In this document: positions 42,394 to 52,722 of the stretch, one piece after another
Layout of the letters: every line of letters begins with the position of its first letter
Numbering within the stretch: the first letter of the stretch is position 1
Assembly (NCBI RefSeq): GCF_001513675.1
Contig: NZ_CP013859.1
Span: 931,081 to 995,080 of the forward strand
Source: Microbacterium sp. XT11
Lineage (GTDB): Bacteria; Actinomycetota; Actinomycetes; Actinomycetales; Microbacteriaceae
Direction of reading: 5' to 3'
DNA: 64,000 nucleotides
Notes under the pieces: model-generated
The model's input: only the letters and a program-made list of their open reading frames with translations
Told to the model about the DNA's origin: nothing
Databases searched by the model: none
Translations under genes and position numbers: made by a program

Positions 42394-42427
42394 GGAGGGG
42401 CGGATGCTGTGCAGCATCCGCCCCTCC
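42394..42427 (-). terminator. argG terminator hairpin
   Basis: A perfect 15-bp stem (42394-42408 with 42413-42427) and GTGC loop, ending 13 bases beyond the argG stop codon. It works in either direction by symmetry. Confidence 0.7.
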
Positions 42428-42440
42428 GATAAGACAGCCG

Positions 42441-43967
<1,527 letters not shown>

Positions 43968-44076
43968 TCAGGACGGATGCCGCGCGCATCCTGTTCTCGG
44001 CCGTTCGCCTGTTCCCGGCGGACGGCGTCCTGCAATAGCGTGTTCCTGACCCGCCGCAACGACCTGGAGCACCCCC

Positions 44077-45048
44077 ATGCCTCGATTCGACCTGTCACCC
44101 GCCGAGCTGCGCGAGTACCGACCCGACGTCGCCGAGCCCGCCGACTTCGACGCGTTCTGGCAGCGCACCCTCGCCGAGTCGCGTGCGCTCGCGGCGCCGA
44201 CGACGCGGACGCCGGTCGACGGCCCGCTGACGCTCGTCGATGTGTACGACCTCGAGTTCAGCGGCTTCGGCGGAGACCGGGTGCGCGGATGGCTCGTCGT
44301 GCCCGCGGGCGCGCAGGGGCCGCTGCCGACGGTCATCGAGTACAACGGCTACGGCGGTGGCCGCGGCCTCCCGCACGAGCGCCTCGGCTGGGCGGCATCC
44401 GGTTACGCGTGGGCGTTCATGGACACGCGCGGACAGGGCAGCGTCTGGGGGACGGGCGGATCGACGCCCGACCCGCACGGTGCCGGCCCCGCGGTGCCCG
44501 GGTTCATGACCCGCGGCATCCTCGACCCCGAGGAGTACTACTACCGGCGTGTGATGACGGATGCCGCGCTCTTCGTCGACGCCGTGCGCGGCCTGCCCGA
44601 AGTCGATGCCGCGCGCGTCGCGGTCACCGGCGGCAGCCAGGGCGGCGGGCTCGCGATCGCCGCCGCCGGACTGAGCGAGGGACTCGTCGGCGTCATGCCC
44701 GATGTGCCGTTCCTCTGCCACTTCGAGCGCGCGGTCGGGCTCACCGACTCCGACCCGTACCAGGAGATCGTGCGTTACCTGTCGGTGCATCGGGATGCCG
44801 TCGAGCCGGTGTTCCGCACGCTGTCGTACTTCGACGGCGTGAACTTCGCAGCGCGAGCATCCGCTCCCGCCCTCTATTCGGTGGCCCTGATGGACCAGGT
44901 CTGCCCTCCGTCGACCGTGTACGCGGCGGCCAACCGTCACCGCGGCGGCGCGGAGGTGGTGGCGTACCCGTTCAACCAGCACGAGGGCGGACTGGGCGTG
45001 CACTGGCAGCGTCAGGCGGCGTGGCTCGCCGAGCGCCTCGCGGTCTGA
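44077..45048 (+). CDS. CE7-family acetyl esterase (acetylxylan esterase/cephalosporin-C deacetylase)
   Basis: A 323-residue cytosolic-type esterase. The nucleophile elbow is GGSQGG, the acid lies in MDQVCPPSTVYAA and the His in NQHEGG; the oxyanion Tyr is in EYNGYGGG. RGQGSVWGTGG is a CE7 landmark. Members remove acetyl groups from xylo-oligosaccharides and related sugars. The remains of a LacI-type regulator and of a glycanase-like gene beside it suggest that it once belonged to a polysaccharide-use cluster. Confidence 0.92.
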   Translation: MPRFDLSPAELREYRPDVAEPADFDAFWQRTLAESRALAAPTTRTPVDGPLTLVDVYDLEFSGFGGDRVRGWLVVPAGAQGPLPTVIEYNGYGGGRGLPHERLGWAASGYAWAFMDTRGQGSVWGTGGSTPDPHGAGPAVPGFMTRGILDPEEYYYRRVMTDAALFVDAVRGLPEVDAARVAVTGGSQGGGLAIAAAGLSEGLVGVMPDVPFLCHFERAVGLTDSDPYQEIVRYLSVHRDAVEPVFRTLSYFDGVNFAARASAPALYSVALMDQVCPPSTVYAAANRHRGGAEVVAYPFNQHEGGLGVHWQRQAAWLAERLAV

Positions 45049-45051
45049 GCG

Positions 45052-45718
45052 CTAGCCGCGGCGCGCCGGTCCCATCGACTCGCGCACGATGAGACTCGGG
45101 GTCGAGTCCAAGTGCCCAGCGGGCTGGGCGCCGCCGAGCACCTCGAACAGCCTGCGTGCCGCATGCGCTCCGAACGCGACCACGTCGTGGCTGAGGGCGG
45201 AGAGGCGCGGCGCGGTGTGGCGGCAGATGAGCGAGTCGTCCCACGCGATGATCGAGACGTCATCCGGGCAGCGCACGCCCGAGCGCTGCAGGGCACCGAG
45301 GGCTGCGATCGCCATGATGTCGTTGTCGTACACGAAGGCCGTGGGGGGCATCCGGCCGGCGCAGCGCCTCTTCGGTCACCGCCACGCCCTGCTCGGGCGA
45401 GTAGTCCGTCCGCAGCAGCAGGCCCTCGCAGCCGAGGGCTGCCGTCTCCTCGCGGAACGCCGCGTCGCGGATCTGGGTGTGCGCGAGGCCAGGGAGCCCG
45501 GCGACGCGGGCGATGCGCCGGTGCCCCAGCTCCGCGAGCGCGCGCACGGCTTCGCGCATGGCTTCGGCGTCGTCGGTCCACACCGTCGTGAGCCCCGGCG
45601 CGGCCGAGGGGTCGGCCACGGCCACCGTCGCGAACTCCGGATGCTCGGTGAAATAGGCGGTGCGCGGATCGTCGACGCGGAGATCGACGAGCAGGGCGCC
45701 GTCGACGCGATGGGTGAG
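45052..45718 (-). pseudogene. LacI-family regulator, 5'-truncated and frameshifted
   Basis: The effector domain can be followed from HRVDGALLVDLRV through ELGHRRIARVAGLPG to the terminal SLIVRESMG, but in two frames. They would join if the C6 run (minus strand, 45343-45348) had seven C. The N-terminal helix-turn-helix and the first part of the effector domain are absent; around 45718 the sequence turns into an unrelated plus-strand reading frame. The frameshift could be a sequencing error in a homopolymer, but the missing 5' end cannot. It should not bind DNA. It was probably the regulator of the esterase cluster. Confidence 0.8.
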
Positions 45719-45719
45719 C

Positions 45720-45992
45720 TGGACCGGCGCGCTCGATCTGAGCGGTCGCACCGAGGTCCTGCTCGACGTCTCGTCGACGACCGGCTTCGACGCCAAGGCC
45801 GCGCTGCAGCTCGGCCCGGACTGGACGTGGTGCGAGACCGCTCAGGCCGGCTGGACGAGCACTCCGGGCATCGCGGCGATCGATCTGACCACGCTGAGCC
45901 CCGAGTGCCAGGCGATGCTCGGCCAGGTGCGCGGCATCAACGTCTACCTGAACCAGGGGCACCACGTGCTGGAGTCCATCGGCGCTCAGTGA
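45720..45992 (+). pseudogene. 3' remnant of a secreted glycanase-like gene
   Basis: About 85 codons (GRTEVLLDVSSTTGF, then LQLGPDWTWCETAQAGW, then NVYLNQGHHVLESIGAQ) resemble the C-terminal beta-sandwich found after actinobacterial mannanases and cellulases. No start, signal peptide or catalytic domain precedes it; upstream is the truncated LacI gene in the opposite orientation. A deletion that removed both 5' parts explains it. Confidence 0.55.
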
Positions 45993-46064
45993 TCTCCGAG
46001 CCGGGCGCGTCCGCGCACAACGGGCCACGACGACCGCGGGTCGCCGAGGGCGCGTCCGGCTCAC

Positions 46065-46096
46065 TCGACGGGCGTCGGTCTCCTGGCGCCCGTCGA
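46065..46096 (-). terminator. Terminator hairpin of the MoxR/VWA operon
   Basis: Ten-base arms TCGACGGGCG (46065-46074) and CGCCCGTCGA (46087-46096), just past the last stop codon of the minus-strand operon. Confidence 0.55.
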
Positions 46097-46103
46097 CCGC
46101 GGT

Positions 46104-47261
46104 TCAGTAGAACCCCGGATACTCCTTGAGCTTCTCCTGGAACGCCGCCCGGTCGGCCTCGCTGAGCACGCCGCTCGCGAGCACGACGATCTGCAGCCCT
46201 TCGAGCGGCTCTCCCGTGCGCGCGTTCTGCGCCTCGCGGGCGCTGCGGAAGCCGTCGTCGCCGTTCGACAGGTCGTAGATGTCGGCGTAGAAGCGCAGCG
46301 GGTCGGGATAGTCCTCGGTGTACCACTCCCACGTGTGCTGCGTGCGCGGATCGTCGCTGCCGTAGAGCTTCGCGATCATCGACGGGTCGATCCCCGACAC
46401 GGTGGGGTCGTTGAAGGCGTACAGCGAGTACAGCCCGTGTTCGGCGACCACCTCGTCGATGACATCCATGACGGCGAGCTTGCGCTGATAGTCGTTGATC
46501 GGCTCCGTCGTGGCCCAGCCGGTCGACGTGTACTCGATGAGCATGGACTCGCCGCCGTAGCCGTTGCGCTCCGGGCGCAGGTCTTCGTCTCCCACCTGCA
46601 CCCAGTCGTACCCGAACTCCGCGGTCACGCGTTCGCGGATGTCGGCGAACAGGCCCTCGGCATCCGCTCTGACCTCTTCGAGCGACGGCTGGTCGAGGGC
46701 GTCCTGCGGATTCTGCCCCTTGATGCCGGGGTACGCCTCCTCGTGCTTCTGCTTGTCGGACTTCATGCCGGTGTAGCTGCCGGATGCCGACGTCTGCAGG
46801 GCGCTGAGGCCGCCGACCGTCGCGACGTTGAAGACGAGGGTCACCGCGAGGGCGATCCCGCCGAGCATCCGTCCTCGCGGCGACACAATGGCGGCGATCA
46901 CGAGGGCCACGACCACGAGCTGCAGAGCGAGCATCGTCACGCCGTACAGCACGTCGGTGCCTCCCGCGACGAGAGTGCCCAGCAGCACGAGCGCGAACAG
47001 CCCGGCCACGCCGAGCACGACACGGCTGAACACGCTCGACGGCTGCCTCTGCGCGCTCTCGTCGACGGCGATCGTCTGCACACCGGGCAGCCCGGCTCCG
47101 GCGGCACCGCCGGCCGCGCCCGCCGCACCTCCCGCCGCGCGCGGAGCAGGGGCCGGCTGCTGACGACGCGCCCCGCGGTAGCCCCCCGGTGGCGGCAGGG
47201 GAGGCGCGCCCTCGGTGCCGGCGAGGTAGCGCTGGCGCTGCTTCTCCCGATCCATCACCAT
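46104..47261 (-). CDS. Membrane protein of the MoxR/VWA operon, unknown function
   Basis: A 385-residue protein. A Pro/Ala/Gly-rich cytoplasmic lead (to about 75) is followed by three membrane helices (about 85-165) and an extracytoplasmic domain of about 220 residues with many acidic and aromatic positions (EFGYDWVQVGDEDLRPERNG). I know no family for this domain. The start is ATG 47261 or GTG 47258; the latter gives a GTGA overlap with the stop before it. It is the last gene of the operon. Confidence 0.75.
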   Translation of the reverse strand: MVMDREKQRQRYLAGTEGAPPLPPPGGYRGARRQQPAPAPRAAGGAAGAAGGAAGAGLPGVQTIAVDESAQRQPSSVFSRVVLGVAGLFALVLLGTLVAGGTDVLYGVTMLALQLVVVALVIAAIVSPRGRMLGGIALAVTLVFNVATVGGLSALQTSASGSYTGMKSDKQKHEEAYPGIKGQNPQDALDQPSLEEVRADAEGLFADIRERVTAEFGYDWVQVGDEDLRPERNGYGGESMLIEYTSTGWATTEPINDYQRKLAVMDVIDEVVAEHGLYSLYAFNDPTVSGIDPSMIAKLYGSDDPRTQHTWEWYTEDYPDPLRFYADIYDLSNGDDGFRSAREAQNARTGEPLEGLQIVVLASGVLSEADRAAFQEKLKEYPGFY

Positions 47262-48043
47262 GGCTTGTCCGTTCCCGAGCCCCCGGGCTCGTCGCCGCCC
47301 TGCTGCTGATCGCGCTCCTGCGTGCCCTGCTCCAGCTTGTCCTTGAGGTCGTCGAGCTTGTCCTCCGACGGCTGCGGCTCCTGCTGCTGCGGCTCCTGCT
47401 CCTGCGGCTGCGAGGGCTCCTGCGGCTGCTGCTGCTCCTGCTGCTTCTGCTTGAGACGGTCCTCGAGGTCGTCTGTGGTCTTCTGCATGTCGCGCTCCGG
47501 ATCCGACGACTGCTTCTGCGCTTCCTCGCTGTCGCACTCGGGGGGCATCTCGGCGGTGACGGTGAGCGCCTCGCCGTACAGCTCGGCCGCCTTCTCGCCG
47601 TCGCCGTCTGCGCGTGCGGCGTCGCCCATCCGCTCGATCACGAGGGCGAGGTTGATCCGCACACCGCACACCTCGAGTCCGTGCGCGAGATCGAGAGCCT
47701 TCTCGAGCTCGGCCCTGGCCTCGGGCAGCTTCTCTGCGCCGGCCAGCGCGGTGCCGACGTTGAAGGGCGCCTTGTACGGCTCGAACCAGTTCAGGAACTC
47801 CTGCCCGTGCGCCGAGGCCTCGGAACCTGCGTAGTCGTCGACGACGTACGCCGAGACTGCCTGATGCGCGAACGCGTACATGCTGAGGATCTTGCCCACC
47901 ACGAGCAGCCCGAACAGCGTGACCGGCAGCGTGCCGATCGCGATCCAGAACCGGATGCGTCGCCGGCGCCGGTTCGACGCGAGCAGGGCGGATGCCGCGG
48001 CCGCGGCATCCGTGACCGCCGGCGCGTCCGTGGTGGTGGTCAT
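47255..48043 (-). CDS. TPR-like membrane protein with Gln/Pro-rich tail
   Basis: A 262-residue protein: one helix at about 30-55, then a helical TPR-type segment (NVGTALAGAEKLPEARAELEKALDL; NLALVIERMGDAARADGDGEKAAELYGEAL), then about 90 residues rich in Gln, Glu and Pro. TPR proteins next to VWA/MoxR genes usually act as assembly scaffolds. It overlaps the VWA gene before it by four bases (ATGA). Confidence 0.85.
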   Translation of the reverse strand: MTTTTDAPAVTDAAAAASALLASNRRRRRIRFWIAIGTLPVTLFGLLVVGKILSMYAFAHQAVSAYVVDDYAGSEASAHGQEFLNWFEPYKAPFNVGTALAGAEKLPEARAELEKALDLAHGLEVCGVRINLALVIERMGDAARADGDGEKAAELYGEALTVTAEMPPECDSEEAQKQSSDPERDMQKTTDDLEDRLKQKQQEQQQPQEPSQPQEQEPQQQEPQPSEDKLDDLKDKLEQGTQERDQQQGGDEPGGSGTDKPW

Positions 48044-49059
48044 GATCCCCCTCCGGGCATCGTGCGGCGGTCGGGCCGGAGCAGCCTCAGCCGGGCGATG
48101 AGCATCGTGGCGCGCGCCAGTTCGACACCGAGCAGAGCTGCCACGAGCAGGGCCGCGATCCAGTACAGCTCCGTGACGTTGCCCACCTCGCCCGACTCCG
48201 CGTAGGACGTCGTCGTCGACGGCGCGTCGGGCAACTCGACGCGGGAGTCCGCGGAGCGATGCTGGTACGGCACGCCGAGCTCATCGGCGATCGCCTGCAG
48301 GTTCTTCTCGTCGATGAACGACAGAGCCTTCTCGCCCTGGTACTCGATGTACTCCCCCGACCCGGCTCCCGTCTCCGACACGTCGCCCGAGGTGAGCCGC
48401 ATGGGCGCGCCCTCGTCGGTGCCGTACCCGAAGACGGCGCCCGCATCCGTGAGTTTCGCGCTGCTGCTGAACGACTCGGGCTGCGTGCTCACCGTCTGCT
48501 CTCCGTCGCCGAAGTAGTAGACCATGCGCGAGCGGTCGGGTGACGACTTCGCAGCCGAGGCGAGGGTGTCGGACAGCAGCTTGTTGGCGATCCCGATGGA
48601 GCTGCCGTGCGACCTGCTCGTCACCTCGGGGCGCAGCACCTCGAGCGACGAGATCAGTGCCGTCGTGTCGGTCGTCAGCGGCATCCGGAGATCGGCCGAC
48701 GCCGCGAAGGTGATGAGCGCGAAGCGCGCGCCGGGGTACTCCTCGACGATCGACCGGATGTCGTCGCGGACCCCGTCGAGGCGCGGTTCGTCGCCGTTCC
48801 AGTCCTCCGCGACGATGCTCGCCGTCGTGTCGACCACGAGCACGATGTCGGTGTCGGTCGCGAGCGTGCGGGCGGCTCCGCCCGGGATGCCGGGACGCAG
48901 CAGCATGACGAAGCACGCGAGCAGCATGACCAGTCGCATCACCCACAGGCCCTTGAGGCCGCCGGTGGGCGCCTTCACCAGCGCCATGACGCCGAGCGCG
49001 GCGACCGGCGCGAAGAAGAGCAGGAGGAGGAAGACGTTGAGCACGGGCTGGAGGATCAC
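48040..49059 (-). CDS. VWA-domain membrane protein (second)
   Basis: A 339-residue protein with a GTG start overlapping the stop of the first VWA gene (GTGA). Two N-terminal helices precede a von Willebrand A domain (DIVLVVDTTASI, a DxTxS variant of the metal-binding DxSxS), and a C-terminal helix ends it (ELYWIAALLVAALLGVELA). It resembles BatA/BatB-like proteins, which sit at the membrane and work with MoxR. Confidence 0.88.
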   Translation of the reverse strand: MILQPVLNVFLLLLFFAPVAALGVMALVKAPTGGLKGLWVMRLVMLLACFVMLLRPGIPGGAARTLATDTDIVLVVDTTASIVAEDWNGDEPRLDGVRDDIRSIVEEYPGARFALITFAASADLRMPLTTDTTALISSLEVLRPEVTSRSHGSSIGIANKLLSDTLASAAKSSPDRSRMVYYFGDGEQTVSTQPESFSSSAKLTDAGAVFGYGTDEGAPMRLTSGDVSETGAGSGEYIEYQGEKALSFIDEKNLQAIADELGVPYQHRSADSRVELPDAPSTTTSYAESGEVGNVTELYWIAALLVAALLGVELARATMLIARLRLLRPDRRTMPGGGS

Positions 49060-50042
49060 AGCTTCACCCTCCAGAGCACGACCACGAACGACAGCATCGC
49101 GATCATCAGCACCACGATCCACAGGTTCGGGTTGTCGCTCCACACGACCCGTGCCTGTCCCTTGAGCTCGGTGGCCTCCTGCTTCTGCACTTCGGCGACG
49201 ATGTCGCCCACGGTCGTCGTGTCGCGCAGGCCGTAGGCAGCGCCGCCTGTGGTCTCGGCTGCCGCGGCGAGCTGCGCGCTCACATCTGCGTCCTTGCCCT
49301 GCACCGGGTTGAGGGCGAACACCCGCACGCCGACCGACTTCGCGTATCCGGCGGCCTCTTCGAGCGTGACGATCGAGGCGCCGTTGACCTCGTTGTCGGT
49401 GGCGAAGATGATCGAGCGCGATCGTTCGTCGTCGGGGTGGTCGAAGGCCATGGTGCACGCGGCGAGGCCGTCGCCGATGAGCGAGGCCCCGTCGCCGTTG
49501 AGGGTCCCCACCCAGTGCTCCGGGATCTCGTCGACGTAGTCGAAGCTCTCGCGGATGCTCTGGAGGTGCTCCTGCACGAAGGGGTAGTCGTCGGTGAGGG
49601 GGAAGATCTGCACGGGCGAGCTGTTGAAGATCGTAAGCCCGATGCGTTCGCCCTTGAAGCTCTCGAGCAGTTCCTCGAACACGCTCAGCACCTCGACGTC
49701 GACCTCGCTCATGGAGCCCGAGACGTCGAGACACAGCATGATGTCGCGGCTGGTGTTGACGGGCTGGATGGTCTGCGACGTCTGGGGCCGGGCTGCCACA
49801 GCGCCGGCCGCCATCGTCGCCACCGCGCCCAGCGCGAGGATGCCGGTGAGCGCGAGCACTCTCCGGCGCAGCGCTGAGCGGAAGGTCGGAAGGGCCCGCA
49901 GCCGTTCGGCACGGGCGATGCGCGCCCGCTCTCCTGCTGCCGTGCGCGGGCGCCCGCGCAGCCCCAGCAGGAGGCCGATCCCGACGGCCACCACGACCAC
50001 GCCCGCCGCCACGAGCAGCATCCACCAGAACGCTAGTGCCAT
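49056..50042 (-). CDS. VWA-domain membrane protein (first)
   Basis: A 328-residue BatA/BatB-like protein. Two N-terminal helices (ALAFWWMLLVAAGVVVVAVG, and one at about 60-82), an intact MIDAS (LCLDVSGSMSEVD) in the VWA domain, and a C-terminal helix (NLWIVVLMIAMLSFVVVLW). Metal binding should be intact, unlike the variant in the second VWA gene. It overlaps the genes on both sides. Confidence 0.9.
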   Translation of the reverse strand: MALAFWWMLLVAAGVVVVAVGIGLLLGLRGRPRTAAGERARIARAERLRALPTFRSALRRRVLALTGILALGAVATMAAGAVAARPQTSQTIQPVNTSRDIMLCLDVSGSMSEVDVEVLSVFEELLESFKGERIGLTIFNSSPVQIFPLTDDYPFVQEHLQSIRESFDYVDEIPEHWVGTLNGDGASLIGDGLAACTMAFDHPDDERSRSIIFATDNEVNGASIVTLEEAAGYAKSVGVRVFALNPVQGKDADVSAQLAAAAETTGGAAYGLRDTTTVGDIVAEVQKQEATELKGQARVVWSDNPNLWIVVLMIAMLSFVVVLWRVKL

Positions 50043-50527
50043 GTGCGCACCACCGTCCTGGCGGCCTCGGCCCCGGCGATCGGGTCGATGGCGGGGCCCT
50101 GCCGGAAGATGCTGGGGTAGTAGTGGCGCCCGATCGCGTCGATGAGCGCCGGGTGCACGCCGCGGGCGACGAGGTCGTCGAGCGCGAGCACGGGAGCCTC
50201 CAGGCCGCTGTACTCGTTGACGAACGTGCGCACGACCTTGCTCAGCTCGTAGTTGGCGTTGCGGGCGCTCAGGCGCCGATCGCGGTAGTCCTGCTCGATG
50301 AGGCCGATGCGCTCCAGGTACTCCAGCCGCAGCTGCGACAGCACGTCCATGGTCTGCAGCGGCTGTGCGCCGGACGCGGGGTCGTACACCGTGACGCTGC
50401 GGCGGGGGCGCGTGAGCGCGATCACGATCCATGCCGCCGCCACGAGCAGCACGATGATGCCGAAGGCGAGCAGCATCCACCATCCGCTGTACTGCGCCGG
50501 TGGATAGAGGTCGTCAGAGCCGGGCAT
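50033..50527 (-). CDS. DUF4381-like small membrane protein
   Basis: A 164-residue protein with one N-terminal helix (WMLLAFGIIVLLVAAAWIVI) and a cytoplasmic helical domain. DUF4381-type proteins fill this slot in MoxR/VWA operons; the identification rests on position and topology more than on sequence. It overlaps the DUF58 gene by 14 bases and the first VWA gene by 10. Confidence 0.75.
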   Translation of the reverse strand: MPGSDDLYPPAQYSGWWMLLAFGIIVLLVAAAWIVIALTRPRRSVTVYDPASGAQPLQTMDVLSQLRLEYLERIGLIEQDYRDRRLSARNANYELSKVVRTFVNEYSGLEAPVLALDDLVARGVHPALIDAIGRHYYPSIFRQGPAIDPIAGAEAARTVVRTWH

Positions 50528-51401
50528 GCGACCTCCGGTTCAGCAGCTGCAGCAGCTGCGTGACGGCGTCGTCCTGTCCGTCGAGCACGCCGTGGCTGAT
50601 CTCCAGGCGCGTCAGGACGTCGGCCAGCCGCGCGGCATCCGCTTCGGACTGGGCGGTCAGCTCCCGCACGATGTCGGCGTCGCCCTGCACGAAGTCGGGC
50701 ACGTCCCACATCGTGTCGACGTCGGTGCGGATGCCGGACGCGGCGTGGTCGAGCACCACATCGGCATCGCGGATCGTGAGCCACACGACGTCGTGCTGCA
50801 CGCGGAGGCGGCGCAGCATCCGTTCCGTCTCGGCCGTCACGGGGGCCTCGTCGGTCACGATGACGACGATCATGCGTCGCGAGATCGTGCGGGTGATGAA
50901 CGAGAGCAGCGTGTCGCGGTCGCTGGGCGCCGTGCTCTCGTCGATGGCGCTGTCGATGGTGCGCAGCGCGTGCTCGAGTGCCCCCTCGCTGCGTGCGGGG
51001 GCGAGGCGCCTGGCCCCGGACGCGTCGCCATAGACGACGGTGAAGTCGTCGCCGTGGCGCAGCGTGAGAACGCCCAGCACCCCGGTCGCGAGGATCGCGA
51101 GCTCCTTCTTCGGTCGTTCGTCGTGCGCGAGAGCCCCCATCGACCTGCCCGTGTCGACGGCGAAGAGGATGGTGTGCATGCGCGTGGCCCTGTGCCGCTT
51201 GACCAACGGCGTTCCCATGCGTGCCGTCGCGCGCCAGTCGATGTCGCGCACCTGGTCGCCGTACTCGTACTTGCGCAGGTCTTCGAAGTCGAACCCCGCA
51301 CCGTGCAGCAGCGACGCGTACGCGCCGTCGAGGGCGTGCAGCGACTTGCGCGACGAGTGGATGAAGAGCTTGCTCTTGACCCGGGTGATCAGGCTGGGCA
51401 T
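50514..51401 (-). CDS. DUF58 domain protein
   Basis: A 295-residue protein. The family signature YGDQVRDIDWRATARMGTP is at about 47-65, and a VWA-like fold with AVDTGRSMG follows. No helix is present in the N-terminal part, so this is the short soluble kind. It begins eight bases after the moxR stop codon. DUF58 proteins are regular partners of MoxR ATPases. Confidence 0.92.
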   Translation of the reverse strand: MPSLITRVKSKLFIHSSRKSLHALDGAYASLLHGAGFDFEDLRKYEYGDQVRDIDWRATARMGTPLVKRHRATRMHTILFAVDTGRSMGALAHDERPKKELAILATGVLGVLTLRHGDDFTVVYGDASGARRLAPARSEGALEHALRTIDSAIDESTAPSDRDTLLSFITRTISRRMIVVIVTDEAPVTAETERMLRRLRVQHDVVWLTIRDADVVLDHAASGIRTDVDTMWDVPDFVQGDADIVRELTAQSEADAARLADVLTRLEISHGVLDGQDDAVTQLLQLLNRRSHARL

Positions 51402-51409
51402 GCGGGCTC

Positions 51410-52594
51410 TCAGGGGGTCGGCACGGCGGCGAAGATCTGGTCGATGATCTCCTCGCTGCGGATGCCTTCGGCGTCGGCCTCGAACGTCAGCAGCACACGG
51501 TGCCGCAGCACGAGGTGACGGAGCGAGCGGATGTCCTCCGGCAGCACGTGCGCGCGGCCGTTGAGCAGGGCGAGGGCGCGCGAGGCCTGCAGGAACGCGA
51601 TGCTCGCCCGCGGGCTCGCGCCGTACTTGATGTAGCGGGCGCGCTCCTCGCCGATGTACGGCGCGGGGTTCCGCGTGACGTAGGTGAGCGACACGATGTA
51701 GTTCCGCACGGCGGGGTCGACGTAGATGCGGCTCGCCACGTCCTGCAGCAGCCGCACGTCGTCGAGCGTCACGGCGCTGGAGACGTGGCGGTCGGGGTCG
51801 AGCACGCCGGAGTCGATGCGCCCGAGGATCTCGAACTCCTCGGCAGGGCTCGGGTACTCCACGATCTCCTTGAGCAGGAAGCGGTCCATCTGCGCCTCGG
51901 GGAGCTCGTAGGTGCCCTCCTGCTCGATGGGGTTCTGCGTCGCGATCACGAGGAACGGCTTCGGCAGCGGGTGGATCTCTCCGCCGATCGTGGTCTGGTG
52001 CTCCTGCATCGCCTCGAGCATGGCGCTCTGCGTCTTCGCGCTGGAGCGGTTGATCTCGTCGAGCAGCACGAAGTTGGCGTGCACCGGGCCGAGCACGGTG
52101 CGGAACGAGCCCGTCGCCGCGTCGTAGATCTGGTTGCCGGTGATGTCGCTCGGCAGCAGGTCCGGTGTGCACTGGATGCGCTTGAAGCGGGCCTTCACCG
52201 TGTCGGCGAGCGTGCTGGCGGCGGTGGTCTTGGCGAGGCCGGGGACGCTCTCGAGCAGGATGTGACCGCCGGCGATCAGCGCGATGAGCAGGCTCATGCG
52301 CAGCCGCCCCTGGCCCACCATCTTCGCCGAGTAGGCGTCGGAGACGACCTTGAGCACGGCGCCGGCACGTGCGAGTTCGGCCTCGGTCGGCGCGCTCTTG
52401 GCGCCGCCGCCGGGGGTAGGAGCCGTGCCGGCCGGGGCGGCGGGCCGCGGCGTGGCTGCTGATGCGGCGGGCGGCGCCGGAGCGGGCGGCGGCGCGACCG
52501 GCGTCGTCGCGCCGGCAGGCGTCGCGAGCGAGGGGGGAGCGGGAGGCGGTGGGGCCGACGGCGCGGAAGGGCCGGGCGCGTAGGGGTCGTTCAT
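51410..52594 (-). CDS. MoxR-family AAA+ ATPase
   Basis: A 394-residue ATPase. The first 70 residues are Pro/Ala-rich and disordered; the AAA core has Walker A ESVPGLAKT, Walker B VLLDEINRS and sensor 1 ATQNPIEQEGTY. MoxR proteins are chaperone-like and help mature metal-bound or envelope complexes together with VWA proteins. I use ATG 52594 (MNDPYAPGPS). It is the first gene of the seven-gene operon, and GGAG stands before the start. Confidence 0.94.
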   Translation of the reverse strand: MNDPYAPGPSAPSAPPPPAPPSLATPAGATTPVAPPPAPAPPAASAATPRPAAPAGTAPTPGGGAKSAPTEAELARAGAVLKVVSDAYSAKMVGQGRLRMSLLIALIAGGHILLESVPGLAKTTAASTLADTVKARFKRIQCTPDLLPSDITGNQIYDAATGSFRTVLGPVHANFVLLDEINRSSAKTQSAMLEAMQEHQTTIGGEIHPLPKPFLVIATQNPIEQEGTYELPEAQMDRFLLKEIVEYPSPAEEFEILGRIDSGVLDPDRHVSSAVTLDDVRLLQDVASRIYVDPAVRNYIVSLTYVTRNPAPYIGEERARYIKYGASPRASIAFLQASRALALLNGRAHVLPEDIRSLRHLVLRHRVLLTFEADAEGIRSEEIIDQIFAAVPTP

Positions 52595-52722
52595 GGCAGT
52601 CTCCTCGTTCGCACGGGGACACGACGGCGATCCCCCGCGGTCCAGCGTAACGGCACGGGGTCGCCGTCGTCCCTGGGGAGAACTCCCCATCGGCCGAGGG
52701 TTTGCAGGGAATCCCGGTCGGC

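Noticed and set aside
45052..45796. Two intact overlapping minus-strand genes
   Set aside because: Both are pieces of one LacI effector domain separated by a one-base shift in a C run.
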